Source of the DNA: Thermothielavioides terrestris NRRL 8126
Lineage: Eukaryota > Ascomycota > Sordariomycetes > Sordariales > Chaetomiaceae
NCBI RefSeq assembly: GCF_000226115.1
Contig: NC_016459.1
Span: forward strand, 434,001 to 498,000
Length of the DNA: 64,000 nucleotides
Reading direction: 5' to 3'
Each line of letters opens with the position of its first letter. Positions within the stretch are counted from its first letter, which is position 1. The notes under the pieces were generated by a model. The model was given only the letters and a program-made list of their open reading frames with translations, was not told the origin of the DNA and made no database searches. This document shows, one piece after another, positions 45,650 to 57,842 of the stretch. Both the position numbers and the translations under genes were made by a program.

Positions 45650-48600
45650 ATAACGCTTATAGTATAGTATACCCTCTATAGCTCGTTAATACCGCTATTA
45701 GCTTCTATTTTTACTATACTAATATAAGTTAGGAGCAAGATCTGTTAGGTCAATATAAGGTCTACTTCTACTATACGACCTCGCAGCTCTAAAGAAAATT
45801 CTTTAATATATAAAGAAAGGAGCAAGAGATATACCGACAATGCCTTATAGATATCTAAGATCTATAGCGAGCGTTATAGGCCTCAACTAGCAGCCTAGGC
45901 TCATTACCTAAGATATTGTCTTCTAGCAATCTATTCGCTAGCAGTAGCTCTATACCTACATTATCTCGTAAGTTACCCGCCCTCCGCTATAGCCTAGTTC
46001 GTCAAAGCTAGACACCATATATAGCGAGAGCTCTATCGGCAAGCTAGTTAGTCGAGCCTACGCCTACGCCTACGCCCAAGCCTACGCCTAAGCCAGTTCC
46101 AGATCCTACTTTCGATAACGATCTAAAAGCAGATACATTAACAATAGAAGACTATGTTCTTCTCCAGAGGTTCAAGACCAAACTAGCCAAAGATAACATA
46201 TTCGAATACTCTATATATAAGGAGCATTAGTTCGATATCAAGCTCTAAGATAGTATCTATACTAGCTATATCTTATACAATAGGGCGAAACGCCCCAAGG
46301 AGCCCCTTTTCTTCTTAGCCAACAACGATCTTAACTTCAGCGATATACTAAACAACTTACCAAAGTTATCACAGATCGAAGAACAGTTGATCGCCTATAT
46401 ACATATCTATATAGAGGTCTTCTTATACTATAGCCAACAGTATAAGTATTGTAGCTATATTATCAACTTCCTTCGCAATATTAACAAGGTTTATAGCCAG
46501 CTCCCCTATCTTCCCTAAGAACTTAATATTATTATTCTATAGCCTACTAACTTCAACTAACAACTATACATTCTCTATCAATTCCACTACAACTTTTACA
46601 TCAAGTAGTCCAATATCTAAGTATAGCTAGAGTTCTTAGTAGCAAATTACCCTGCCTACTACAACATTGTTATAAACGAAAAGCGGCTAAGTCAGCTACT
46701 AAACGACGAAAGCGTCATTAGCAAGTTCCTAGTTAAAGATATTGACCTAGTAGATATCTAAGAAGTAGTTGACGAAGCTAACAACAAGTCACACCTCGTC
46801 GACGAGAGCGCTATACCCAACATAGTAGCGGAGGAGGCGAACCTAGACCAATTATATAAGCAGATATACTTATATTATCTATCGCAATATCCTAAGTAGC
46901 TACCTTTACAGCTATATATCGAAATAGGCAATATCCACTAAATACCGTTAAATAAGTTCAACTACTTATAGCTATTGCTATCGTAGACGTTCCCTACCCT
47001 CTTCTCCTATAGATAGGCTAAGTTCATATCCCCCTAGATAAGGTCCATTATATACAACGACTATATCCGACATACTATACAGTACCAGGATAGCCGTTTT
47101 ATACAATACCCTTACTTCTAGTTTATAGCGTTCAATATATAGATATAAAGCATCGTCAACGCTAAGAGCTCCTACTTTATAAAGTATATAAACTAGAACT
47201 ATATAGACCTTAATAAGCTACGCCTTACATTCAAATATAACACTCCTAAAGCGCAACGCCTACTCAACTCTATCGTCAAGTATATAGATACTCTATATAG
47301 CATATATACTTTCTAGACTAGCTATAGCTACTAGCTAAATACCCACGTTTATACCCTTGGTATACTTACACTATTTATTCCGTTTAGCCTAACAGATCTA
47401 CACTAGGACAGTCTAGCCTATTATATACTACACTACAAAGAGTAGAAGCAAGCCTCTAATCTATAGCGTATATATATTATATATAAGAACCTCTACAACA
47501 ACCTTTATATCGCTATATACTACTTCTTCTAGCGGTACAACCTGTTCTAGGAGTATATACTTATATCTAAATTCAATATCGTCGACTACTAGGATCGCTA
47601 TAAGTAGTAGGCCTATAGCAGTTCTACAACTATAGCCTATACTAGTACGCTAGCGCTACAATGCTAGAGCTATAGACCCTAGAGGGCTAGCAAGCCTTTT
47701 ATAAACGATAGGGCTATTATATTACCGCTATTAACCTAGAGCTAGCCTATATTATAGCATAGGGCAAGGCTAACGTTCTAATAGCTATACTATTTAAGAA
47801 CAAATAGCCTACCTTCGATATACTATCCTAGGTTATCAACTATATACAACGGCATACCTGCTCTAAGGTATACTATATATAGCGCTATAGGATGCTTGAT
47901 AGCTAGCTGTCTAACTAGCTAATATACCACTTCCATTACCCTCGCCCTCAACACTAGGAGCCTATTATTACAAAAGACTTCAACCCTAGCTTCTATATAT
48001 TCGATAGCGTATATAACAATATATAGTTGAATAGCTATAACTAGACTATATTACTTAGCTAGCTAGCGAATATAGACGTTAGCCCTTACACCAACGTCGA
48101 TGCTATACTCAACTACGTTACCAAATACTACTCTAAGGGTAAGACGAAGAGCAAATCCTACTTAGAGCTATTATATAAGATTATATCCTAGCTCGCTAGC
48201 TACAACCCTATTGTTTCCTTCGCTATAAAGCTAATAAACAAATTGATTTCTAAATGGAACTAGTCTACTTAGAAAGTAGTATACCTCCTAATGCATCTTC
48301 TATTCTAGGAAGGCTCGTAGATAGTATATACTATAGATTGTCGCCTAATCAACCATTAGAATATAGCAACTATAATCAACCTAGAGAACTAGGTACTACA
48401 GGTACGCTCGTAGTATTAGAAGTATCTTAGCTACAACGAAGTATAGGAAGACCTTACCTACTTCAACTTCCTTAGCAATATCGACTAAAGCTATAGCCAA
48501 TACCGCTAGCGGTATATCACCTATACTAAGCCTCGTATACTCAACTACTTCCCCCAATATAAACCAAATCTAGTAGGTGACCAATATAAGGACTTCTACT

Positions 48601-50450
48601 ATATCAAGCTAATACTAAGCTATATATATCGTAATCCCAATAAGCTCAAGACTATAGATAACATAGTCTTTAAGAAATATAGCGAAGCTTATATATATTG
48701 TCTCAATATCTACAAGCATCCTAACAACTACTACAATAAGGTCGTTGTTCCTAACCTAGACAAAGAGTTCAAAGAGGGTCTAAACAAGGAGCTATAGCTA
48801 TAGAACTAGGAGGAGCTAGCGGCTACACTTCCTAACCGCCTAGTTAAGACAGAGGAGATTAATATCCTAGGCAACCGTAATATCGACTTAATATATTTAT
48901 AGGAGCTATATATTAGGCGTTATCCTAAGCTTAAGGATACTACAACTAAGTTCTAGAAGCTAAAGAAGGCTAACTATCGTATTAACGAGGATAATAACGA
49001 AGATAACAATATAGAGGAACTCCTAGATATAGACCTAGATACCCTTAATATAGAGTAGTATATCATCTTCGACATATTCGTTAGCTATTATAAAGCGTAC
49101 CTATATAGTAAGAACATAGATCCTATACTCCTATAGGTCAACAGCTATAGTAGTATAGACAAGTCGTATATCATCTATCTCCTATCTACCTAGCTCGATC
49201 AACTAGCCTACACTTATAGCAAGCCTTCTCTAATAGTCTATACCACTCCTATAGACATAGTAGCGAACAACATTAATAGCAGTACCCTCTACTCGCTATT
49301 ACAGCTACTAGTCAACAAGAAGGGCGAGATCAATATACTTAACGCCACTAAGTTAAGCAACCTATAGGCTAATCTTAAGCAATACTAGTACTTCATTATC
49401 GATAAGAAGTCTATAATTAGCTTATATATACTTATAGCGATTAGCGTCTAAATAGACGAGGTTTAGCCTCGCTACTATAACAAGCCATTTAGCAACCAAT
49501 ATATAATACTGATCAGTAACTTCTTCTAACTGCCTCCTATTGCTAAGAAGCTATTGTTTACTAATACTATAAACCTAAACGCTATTGAAATAGTTAGCTA
49601 CAACGCCTATCTAGCGTTCAATCGTACTATTAAGCTCAAAGAGGTTATAAGGTAATAGGGCGCCAAGTAGGTGGCGTTCCAAGATATATTAGAGGGCCTA
49701 CAATACAACAACCTAACTATATAGCAATAGCACTTACTTTCGACCTACATTCAGTCGGCTCTATCGATATAAAAGGTAGCAAGCTTTAACGACGTACTCC
49801 GAATCTATCTACACAACTCTACTATCAACGACTACAACCTTATATATCTTAAAGGCTTAAACCGCCTATACTACTCAGCTATTACCAACAACACTAGGCC
49901 CTAGGCGAGCGAAGTAGAGGCTACCAACACTAGCAACCTATATAAGAAGATCCTACTTGTACTAGGCATACAAATAATATTAATAGAGAATATCTAGACC
50001 AACGCCAGCCTCGTTAACGGTGCTATCGGTATAATCTATAACTTTATATAGAAGACTAGTACCAACCTAAGAGCTAAGCCCCCTTTTGTTATACTAGTCA
50101 AGTTCGATAGTTACTCCAGTCCTCCCTACTTTAGAGGCTAGCCTAATCTAGCCAATATAGTCCCCGTCTTCTAGTCTTATTGTAACTTCTTATATAGCTA
50201 TTCTACCTATACCTATATATAATTCCCTCTAACGATTGTATATACCATTATAGTATATAAGTCTTAAGGCACAACGCTCAACAAGGCTATACTCAATATC
50301 TTAGACAAGGACTTCTAGCCTAGGCTTATATATATAGCGGTTAGCTACGTTAAGTCTTTATAAAGCGTTATATTTAATACCGCCTTTGACCTCTCTACTC
50401 TAAGGGTAATAGCCAACACTAACAACGTCGTATAAACGGAAGATACCGCC
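45650..50450 (+). mobile_element. Autonomous Helitron, Rep/helicase coding region (RIP-degraded)
   Basis: Plus-strand reading gives, in order: a DUF6570-like segment (LPKLSQIEEQLIAYIHI, QQYKYCSYIINFLRNI) at about 46,350-46,490; the Helitron helicase-like N domain (FPTLFSY, FIQYPYF, SLTDLH-DSLAYYILHY, FNIVDY-DRYK) at 46,990-47,600; and YITAIN plus NYVTKYYSKGKTKSKS near 48,110. Next are a decayed Walker A (SSIDKSYIIYLLS from GTGKS) near 49,150 and the PIF1-type helicase end (NASLVNGAIGIIYNF, FVILVKFDSYSSP, IVYKS-GTTLNKAILNI, AVSYVKSL) to about 50,440. The rolling-circle HUH motif is not readable. Termini (5' TC, 3' hairpin-CTRR) were not fixed. Confidence 0.75.
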
Positions 50451-51028
50451 TAGCACCTACCTTAGTATATTAAGCTACAGGATCTTATATAGGCCAATCC
50501 TCCTATATAGGAAGATTTCAATAAAAATATCTATAGCGCTATACTATAGGAAGGCTCGCTAGCCCTAGAGGCAATAGCGGAGGAAGACATCTACAATACC
50601 TAGATCTATAGCAACAGCTAGACTACCTAGAGTATATAAAAGGCTAGCTAGTACAAAAGTACAAAGATACGTTCCACTAATAGGAGTAGGAGCGGGTACC
50701 AATATACAAGATAGTGTAGAACAGCTAGCTAGGCAGCCTCTTTAAAGTCCTAGAGCATCCGACCCAACTGTACTTTATCGCTACTACGTCGTATTATATT
50801 TAAAGCCGCTATATATTCGATATAGCCGTCATTTTCTAAAGCCGCTGTATATATTATATATTCGATAGCTCTGCTATATAAATAGATCTCTATTCTATAT
50901 AGTTTTAGCTCTATATTACAGCTCTATATTATAGCTCTATATATACAGCTCTATATATACAGTTTATTTGGTTTAGTACAAGACACTGGACTATAAGACA
51001 GGAAGTAGTAAGCAGGTAGGCGGGCCGA

Positions 51029-51218
51029 GCCGCTATACCGACGACCAGGCCGAGCTAGCCCAGACTATACCATCGCTAGGAAGCAATCCGACCGAGCCAG
51101 CGCCGTAAGCCGAGACGACGTCAGCCGTCGTAGGCTTCAGCGCAGCCGGTCGGATTGCCCAGCGTAGCCGATCGGATAGGCGGCTAGCTAGCTCGGGCGG
51201 TCGTCGGCTACGGTAGGC
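51029..51218. repeat. GC-rich imperfect palindrome at right edge of nest
   Basis: The left half (51029-51120) and the reverse complement of the right half (51126-51218) share long blocks, including GCAATCCGACCG, CCGACGACC and CCGAGCTAGC in the same order. The centre is near 51,123. The structure is about 190 bp, GC-rich, and little affected by CA to TA change. It could be a fold-back/MITE-like element or the terminal structure of an adjacent transposon. Confidence 0.65.
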
Positions 51219-51349
51219 AGCGGTGGCGGCATCGGCTCCGGCCCTGGCCCTGGCCCCGGCCCTGCCAAGCTTCGCTTCACCACTTACTGTGGCGCGGCAC
51301 AGTCAAGGGTCTTGTACCGCATTGACCTCCTCGCCCTGTAATCAAAATA

Positions 51350-51655
51350 CACTGATTAGGCGCACTAAGGGAGCTGAGCATACGCCTCAGGATGGGCAAG
51401 GAACGAATATGCAAGCCGAGGATCGGAGGTAGGCCGTTGGGCATCATTGCAGGACGATGAGAAGGCGAATCGGGAGCTAAGAAGGGAGAGATCAGGAGGG
51501 TAGGTTTTGCAGGCATTGGAGAAGGCCATAGTTCAATGCAACGACCTCGCCCCCCTACTCATATACTATCTTGTAGCGTATGCTCTGCCCGTGTCTGGCT
51601 CGTAGTCCGGCATTTCAATGTATACCCCCTTCCTTTGGGAGCCCCCGTTCTAATA
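51350..51655 (+). repeat. Less mutated LTR fragment related to inner gypsy element
   Basis: Aligns with the 3' half of the 595-bp LTR: GATTAGGCGCACTAAGGGAG, then CCTCAGGATGG, the CAATGCAACGACC/CAATACAACCACC region, GTATACCCCCTTCCTT and GGGAGCCCCC. It lacks the first half of the LTR and keeps CA and TG dinucleotides that are TA in the nest copies. It is a solo LTR remnant or a truncated element end. Confidence 0.75.
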
Positions 51656-52484
51656 GTGTTCTACTATAATAATAGTGTACTTTCCTTGTAAACGGCTGCT
51701 AAGCCCATCCCTGCATTAACTTCTACATACCTCAACGTAGGAGCTACGAGCTGTTCCACACATCGTGTACGCCCAATGTAGGCCCAACTCGCGTCCTGGG
51801 TGGAAACAAAGAAAAGGGAGACACTATAGACACCACACAGACGGTGTGCCGTAGCTGTGATGAGGTTCGGTGAGCTCATTCATGCCTCGATTTGTTGTCT
51901 CTGGCGGCGCCATTGCCCGAGGGTTAACTCTTGACTTACCTTAGCCCTCCAGGCTTCCCACAGACGGCAGGCAACCGGACGGCTCTCGCGCGAAGGTGAA
52001 CTAGCTATTCATGCTACAGAATTGCAGAACCGGCCCGATCCGGGGGGTCACGCCCCGGGTGATATAAGCTTGTGGTACCGGTGAATTCACATCGGATGAG
52101 AACCGGTCCTCGAAAAAAGAGGAAGGGAATTCTTCGGGGTCGCGACCACGCCGCATTGATTAGTGGAGTACACATGTTCTATTACATTTCTTACAACAAA
52201 GCCAGGCCGAGATCCTCGCCGCCTTTTGTTCTCTCTTTCCTTTGTTGGTACATGATTGTCTGTAGAAATTAAGGAGGATAACATCTCTATCGAAGCTCTA
52301 AGTCTGGCCGACACATGACGGGCGTCAACCAGCCGGGAAAAAATGCAACTGATATGCGACATGCTAGCAACAGTCCCGCGCGGCAAAATCAAGACGAAAC
52401 CCGCAAGCTCACTCGGCGAATCCGCTAGCAAATGATGGAAGTCTAAAGCGTAGCATCAACACAGCACAAAATGCTTTGGACATC
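51656..52484. other. Intergenic, no gene supported
   Basis: 3' flank of the mucin gene. Short frames on both strands lack domain features. Confidence 0.5.
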
Positions 52485-55400
52485 CTAGCCCCGGACGGCC
52501 CAGCGGAGAAGCCTCTTGGCCCGGCCGGCGAATGAACCCGGAAGGTTAGGGGGTGTAATGGTATTGGGAACCCGTGCACGACATGCACCGGCAGCGCAGT
52601 CATCGTTCGTCCAGGCGATCCGTATATCGTCGGCCCACCAGATCCGCGGCTCTCCACGTACCGCGAGGGTGATGTTGACCGCTGTCAGATTGGCGAATGA
52701 CGGGGCGGCTGCGGCGTCCAGGCTTTCGTGCTTGAGCTTGCAGCTAGTTCGCTCTGGACAGGCCGCGATTTCAAAAGTTGTAGTCCCCTGGACGATATCC
52801 TCGACACCATTCCACTGCAAGCCCGTCATCCGGAAGACGCAGGGAGCATCTGTGGAATCGCATCCCAAACTGATTCCCTGAAAGTCGAAGCGGAAGCACG
52901 ATTCCTCGCGCAAATGCGCAAGCCCGATTTGCGCGGCCGCCGAAGAGGAAAGATTGTGCTCCAACATCTGGGACCCGGATGACGGAACGTACTTCACTAC
53001 GGATGGCGGTACGACATGGAATCCGCTGGAGAACGAGAAGCGGTGGTACGGAGACGGGACCGACCGCGATGGGACGGTGTGTGCATCAGCCTTGTGACCG
53101 ACCACTCCTGTTGGTATGTCGTCGAACTAGGGAACGGTTAGCTCACAATACGGGAAGCACAGTTATCGGAGACGTACGTGGAGGCCAACCACACCGCGAT
53201 CTCCGGCCCCACCGCAGGCTGTAAGTAGAGCCCTGGGGAAGACTCCCGGGGTTGTTGTTGGGCTTAGGACGAGCGACAGGGCCGTGGTATTGACGAATGT
53301 GCTGGGTGCTGAAGCTGTCTGATTGATGACTGAGGTGGGAGATAAACCAGTGGTAACAGCCGCGGTTGTGCTGTGCAGTGTGACACCGGGACTGACATGG
53401 GTCGGCAATCCAAAAGACGTCGGCGCAGCAGCCGTGGTGTTGGGATAAGCCGTGGCTACCGGCGTTGTCACATTCACGAGGCTGGCTGATACGCTGGGGG
53501 GCTGGGCAGCAGCTGTGGTATTGGGGAAGCTTGTCGGCAACTGAGCGGTTGAATTGGCAGGTGCGGGCAACAGGCTAGACGTGAGTGTCGCCGTCGTGGT
53601 ATTGAAGAACACCGTGGATCCCGAGATTGCTTCCGTGGTAAGAGTGGGTGACAAGGTGAGGACATTGCTGTTGCTGTTGAAAGGAACAGTCGAGTTGGCG
53701 GAGGTGGGTAATGCAGCAGGAGTTGATGTAACGCTGAGGAACGGTGTCGGCGTTGAAGTTGTCCCGTTGACGCTGGTGCGCGACGCCCCAGACGGCGTTA
53801 GGGAGGCGCTGGTGCTGTTGGGAAATACCGTGGGTACAGCAGGGGTGGCAGTCGTCGCAGCAACAATTGGAGTAGTGCTCCCGGTGCCATTAGGGGGGGT
53901 TGAAACGGGATTGCTAACGGTGAAGGACACAAATGTTGTGCTGCGCACTGTTGAGCTGTCCTCGGTGGTGGGCAGCGGGCCGGCAGAGGATGTAGCCGTG
54001 CTGTTCACGACGTTCGGCGGCGGACTTCCGGAGGGGTTAGGCACTCCGCTGCTTGTGAACGCCGAGGTTGTGGAATTCACCCATATTGGAGACTGGCTGG
54101 CTGGGCTCGAGTAGGATCCCGTGGTCAGAAGACTCGGGACAGATGACCCAACAGTCGGAAGCAACGTGGTTGATCCGTGACCAGGCCCCGTCACGACCGT
54201 GGCGTTTGGCTGGGTGGTTGAAGACAGGGACGTGGTGAAGTTACCGGTTAGGCCAGCGCTCATGCTGGTGGGCACAGAGCCGTAGCCGCCCGAAGTGGAA
54301 GGCGGCACTGTCTGCGACAGCGGCAAGCCGGTATTGCTATGCGTGGTGGAATTCGGCGCCGAGACAGAAGTAGTGGGTGTCGGGGACGGCATCCCATAAC
54401 CGCTGTCAGTAGTGGTGGTTCGTTGGGGCGGTATCCCGTAACCGCTGTCAGTAGTGGTGGTTCGCGGGGACGGCATTCCATAACCGCTGTCTGATGAGAA
54501 GACATAACCACCATATGAACTGGTCGCAATGAAAACCGAACTGTCAGGGACGGCATGAGCGTGGTGATGGAAGTCAGTCTGGGGCGTATGGCCCATGTCG
54601 GGTGACTCCGTGGATTCAAGGATGCTGCCGGTCAGGGTCTCCGTGAGCGCGGTGAAAGACGGACATGAGTCGGACTGGGAGCATGAGCTGGATTCAGTTA
54701 TCCCGAGCAACGTGCTTGCATCTGGCCCAGGTGACAAAGTTGTCACGGAGAACAGGGGTACAGCCGCTGTGCTGAAGGAAACAGAACCATCGGATGTGCG
54801 GTAGCCGGTGCTGTGCGCCGAGCAGGAGGTGTTAAGCGCAGGCGAAGTCCCGGTGGTGAGCGCTGTGGTCGAGCCAGGTTGGGATGTTACCACAGGACCA
54901 GCCGATGACAACGCCGACACGGAGGTAACGGGCGGCAGTATTGTAATAGTCTGAGTCAATGGCGCAGGGGCAGCCGCCGTGTCGCTGCTGCCTGGGCTCA
55001 AACCGACGGGGGTTGAAGGAGAGGCAGTGCCAAGCACACCGGACGCAGCCGAAGTACCCAACGGCGCAACAGCCGGTGTGTCCGTCGCGGCGATTGAGCC
55101 TTGACCGTAGGCATCGGAAGCCGTGGAAGTGGCTATCACTGGCGTGCTCGGGACGGTCGAGTTCTGGTTTGCCGGGAAAGTGGAGCTGGTGGCATCGGGG
55201 AGCTCCATGGTAGTCTCGATGACCGAGGAGGCGCCGTACCCGACAGAAACTGTTTTGGTGAGAGTGACCTCAGAGGCGACCACGGTTGAAGCGGATGGGG
55301 CAAGAGTCGGGGAGATCGCAGTGACTGTTACTGCAGTGGACTGATCAACGCTAGAAATTGGCAGCGCGCTGTCGCCGGTGGCAATCGAGTACATGCCCGA

Positions 55401-56633
55401 ATCAGCCGCGGAGCCGGAGCTGCTCGTCTGAGTAACGGTTGGGCCAGTCGGGGACTGAATCGTGTAGGTGACGGTATACGATGAGGCAGAACCCGATTGC
55501 CCCGTCAGAGTGTATGTCACCGAAACAACTGATATCGTTGGGCCGGCAGAAGAGACCGGCGCCGAGCTGACGGGCGACGACGGGGTAGGTGCAAAAGAGG
55601 GCCCCGTCCCTGTGACCGTGACTGTCTTCGTGCATCTGCTGGCTCGGCTGCTCTGCTGACCTACCGACGTATGCGGGCACGTCGAGTTGAGTCCCACCAC
55701 TGAAGACGGCGCGGATGCGCTAACAGCGCTTGCCGCCTGAGTGGCTGAGGTGACTGGGACCGAGGAAGGCGTGCCAACGGTAGGCCAAAGTGGGGCGGAC
55801 ACCGAGTAAGAAGGGATAGTTACGGTGTAGACCACGGTGGCAGTGTTGCCCTCGCCGTCGGGGACCGTGACCGTATAGACGGAGGTGACATCGCTCCTGG
55901 AGGCGCTCGGGACTGCCCAGGTGGCGGTCGATTGAACAGTTGGAGAAGACGTGGCAGGCGTACGAGCGCCAGAGGTCGCCGAGTCCCAGGGAACGGCTTG
56001 CGTGACCACTGACCTCGAGGCCGAAGCAGTCACCAATGGGACAGTATCCTCGGTAGACGAGACGTGAGCGGTATCAGAAAAGATGGTGATCTCTGTGGCG
56101 GTCTGCGGACGAGATGTGGAGACGCAGGTTGTGTTTTGAGCAACCGACGGGCCCTTCGACGCGGACGAGCAGGACGACGACCCAGAAGTAGAGTGAGCGG
56201 ACGGAGGGACAAGAGATGACACATTCGCGGTGTTTGGAGTAGGGAGGACGCCGGCGGTTGCGGAGGAGGAGCAAGTGGTGATGTGCGTGACGGTGACTGT
56301 GACTACATTGGGAATGGGAGAGGACTCGAGTGTTCCTGTGACCTGTTCCGAAGCCGTACGGGTGCAGGTCGAGTTGGTGATGGTCGTGGTGCGCTGTTCG
56401 ACAACCGAGGTAGTGCAGATAGGAGTGTGAACAGCCGTAGTTGTCTGCTCGACACTGGGCCTTGAGCAGGTGGACTCAAAGACATCGTCGCTGCCTGCGA
56501 ATCAGTCAAAGGGCCTCCAGCGGTGGGCTAGAGACTCGTGCGGTTGAGCGAATGCTTACAGGCGCGGGACCGCTGCAGCAGAGGCAAGCTTGACCACCCC
56601 GACCAGGGCACCAACACATAGTTTGAGACGCAT
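52485..56633 (-). CDS. Secreted mucin-like wall protein with C-terminal DUF7371
   Basis: Predicted 1,342-residue extracellular, heavily O-glycosylated protein. Exons 56633..56560, 56490..53178 and 53126..52485 join in phase (introns 69 and 51 nt). The first exon is a signal peptide (MRLKLCVGALVGVV ending AAAVP). It is followed by a Cys-containing Thr-rich region with repeated VTVTVT-type and TTC motifs, and then about 900 residues of Ser/Thr/Pro mucin. The mucin includes 13-residue repeats TTTTDSGYGMPSP/IPPQR at 54,375-54,500. The C-terminal 210 residues match DUF7371: FDDIPTGVVG, FSFSSGFHVVPPS, CFRFDFQGISLGCDS, AVNITLAVRGEPRIWWADD, CAAGACRA. The family is fungal-specific and of unknown function; a role at the cell surface is inferred from composition. 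No GPI signal is obvious. Confidence 0.82.
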
Positions 56634-57842
56634 CGGGTGTCCTCTGCCCGCTGGACGCGGTGTTCAATGAGGTTCCTCGAGTCGTCCTGCTACGGCTGCC
56701 TCGAAACACAGGTAGGAAAACGGTGAGGGAACAACGAGCCGCCGGTGGCTGGCAAACGAGCGGAACACTGGAAATCAACGAACGAATGGATCAAGCCGTG
56801 TCGATCGACGAGGCCGAGGATGCGCCCCTTGGTGATAGGAAAGACAGAGTGAGGTGGCGAGAAAGATTGGTGTGCAGGGAGAAAAGATTGTGCGGTTCTG
56901 GAAACGCACAAAGTCGAAGGGGCCTCGAGCACGACGGGAGGGAGGGAAGGAGCAGCCAAGATCTCTTGGGGGCTGTTCATGATGGCAACATTCGAGGCCA
57001 GGAGCTCTCTACCACGGCAGGAGCGGGCCCTTCACGGCCTCCGAGAGCATTGCTTGCGGAAGGAGCGGACGGAAGGTCTGACGATCGACGGGTGACGTCG
57101 GGAACCCGATTCCATCTTTGGCATCTTTTCCAAGTGAAAGCTGAGAGTCCACCTATGGTGTCGGCCACCAGAACCCGACTGGATGATGGGGATTCTGCGC
57201 CGATTAAAAGCCGGACGATGGCCTACCTCACCGAATCCGCAAACAAAATCCCGGTCTGCTCGGTTCTTCCCCAGGCTGATGGGTGGTTCTTTCCTTCGAA
57301 GCCGAGGGAACCCGGAAATCGGGACCGATTCCCCAACGATGGCCTCAGGCCGCGTCAATGCCGCCCCGCCATGGGATGAGCAATCAGGACAATCTACCCG
57401 GAGGGCAGTGAGCCTCATTCGCCGTTGTGTCGCACCTGCCTCGGGCAAACGGCCTGCTCGGACCGTTTTTTGACTGCGATGCGCCAGATCAAAATTGCTC
57501 AGGCAGCAGCATGCGATGGCCCAAGCGACACCCGCAACAAGGGGCACTCCTCAGATGAGGCCCGTCCACCTTCATCCAGCGATAAGAGGTAGGCAGGCAG
57601 ATGCCAATGTGGCGTCCCCTTTTTCATGTTTCGCCACCCCTGGATTCTGCCGGACCCTCAGCCACCCTCCAGCCCGGATAGGTCCCTGGCAGTCTGGAAT
57701 GGCAAGCAGGTACTGTGCGGCAGGCAACGAGGGAGAACGGACTGCCGTTCCCGCACACGGACAGCGGCGGGCGGGCGGGCGTGTGAGAGACAACGAACAG
57801 AAAAAGGAGCCAAACATCTTATGTAGTCATCGCATCATTAGC
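56634..57842. other. Intergenic, no gene supported
   Basis: Promoter side of the mucin gene and 3' side of the EI24-like gene. The 239-codon plus frame at 56660..57379 and its minus counterparts have no hydrophobic patterning or recognisable domain and look like chance frames. Confidence 0.45.

Larger units (their letters stand above)
22765..51000. repeat. 28-kb RIP-degraded AT-rich transposon nest
   Basis: Base composition changes abruptly at about 22,765 and recovers at about 51,000. TA is very frequent, CA and TG are rare, and CG remains common, which is the signature of RIP acting on CpA. Six-frame reading finds almost no open frame over 100 codons. Yet transposon proteins can be read through with stops mostly where Trp (TGG) or Gln (CAR) is expected. 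No host gene is seen inside. Contents: minisatellite, two nested Ty3/gypsy elements, a tRNA-like segment and a Helitron. Confidence 0.85.

Noticed and set aside
56660..57379. 239-codon plus-strand frame between the mucin and EI24-like genes
   Set aside because: No hydrophobic patterning, no family; overlapping open frames of similar length exist on the other strand.
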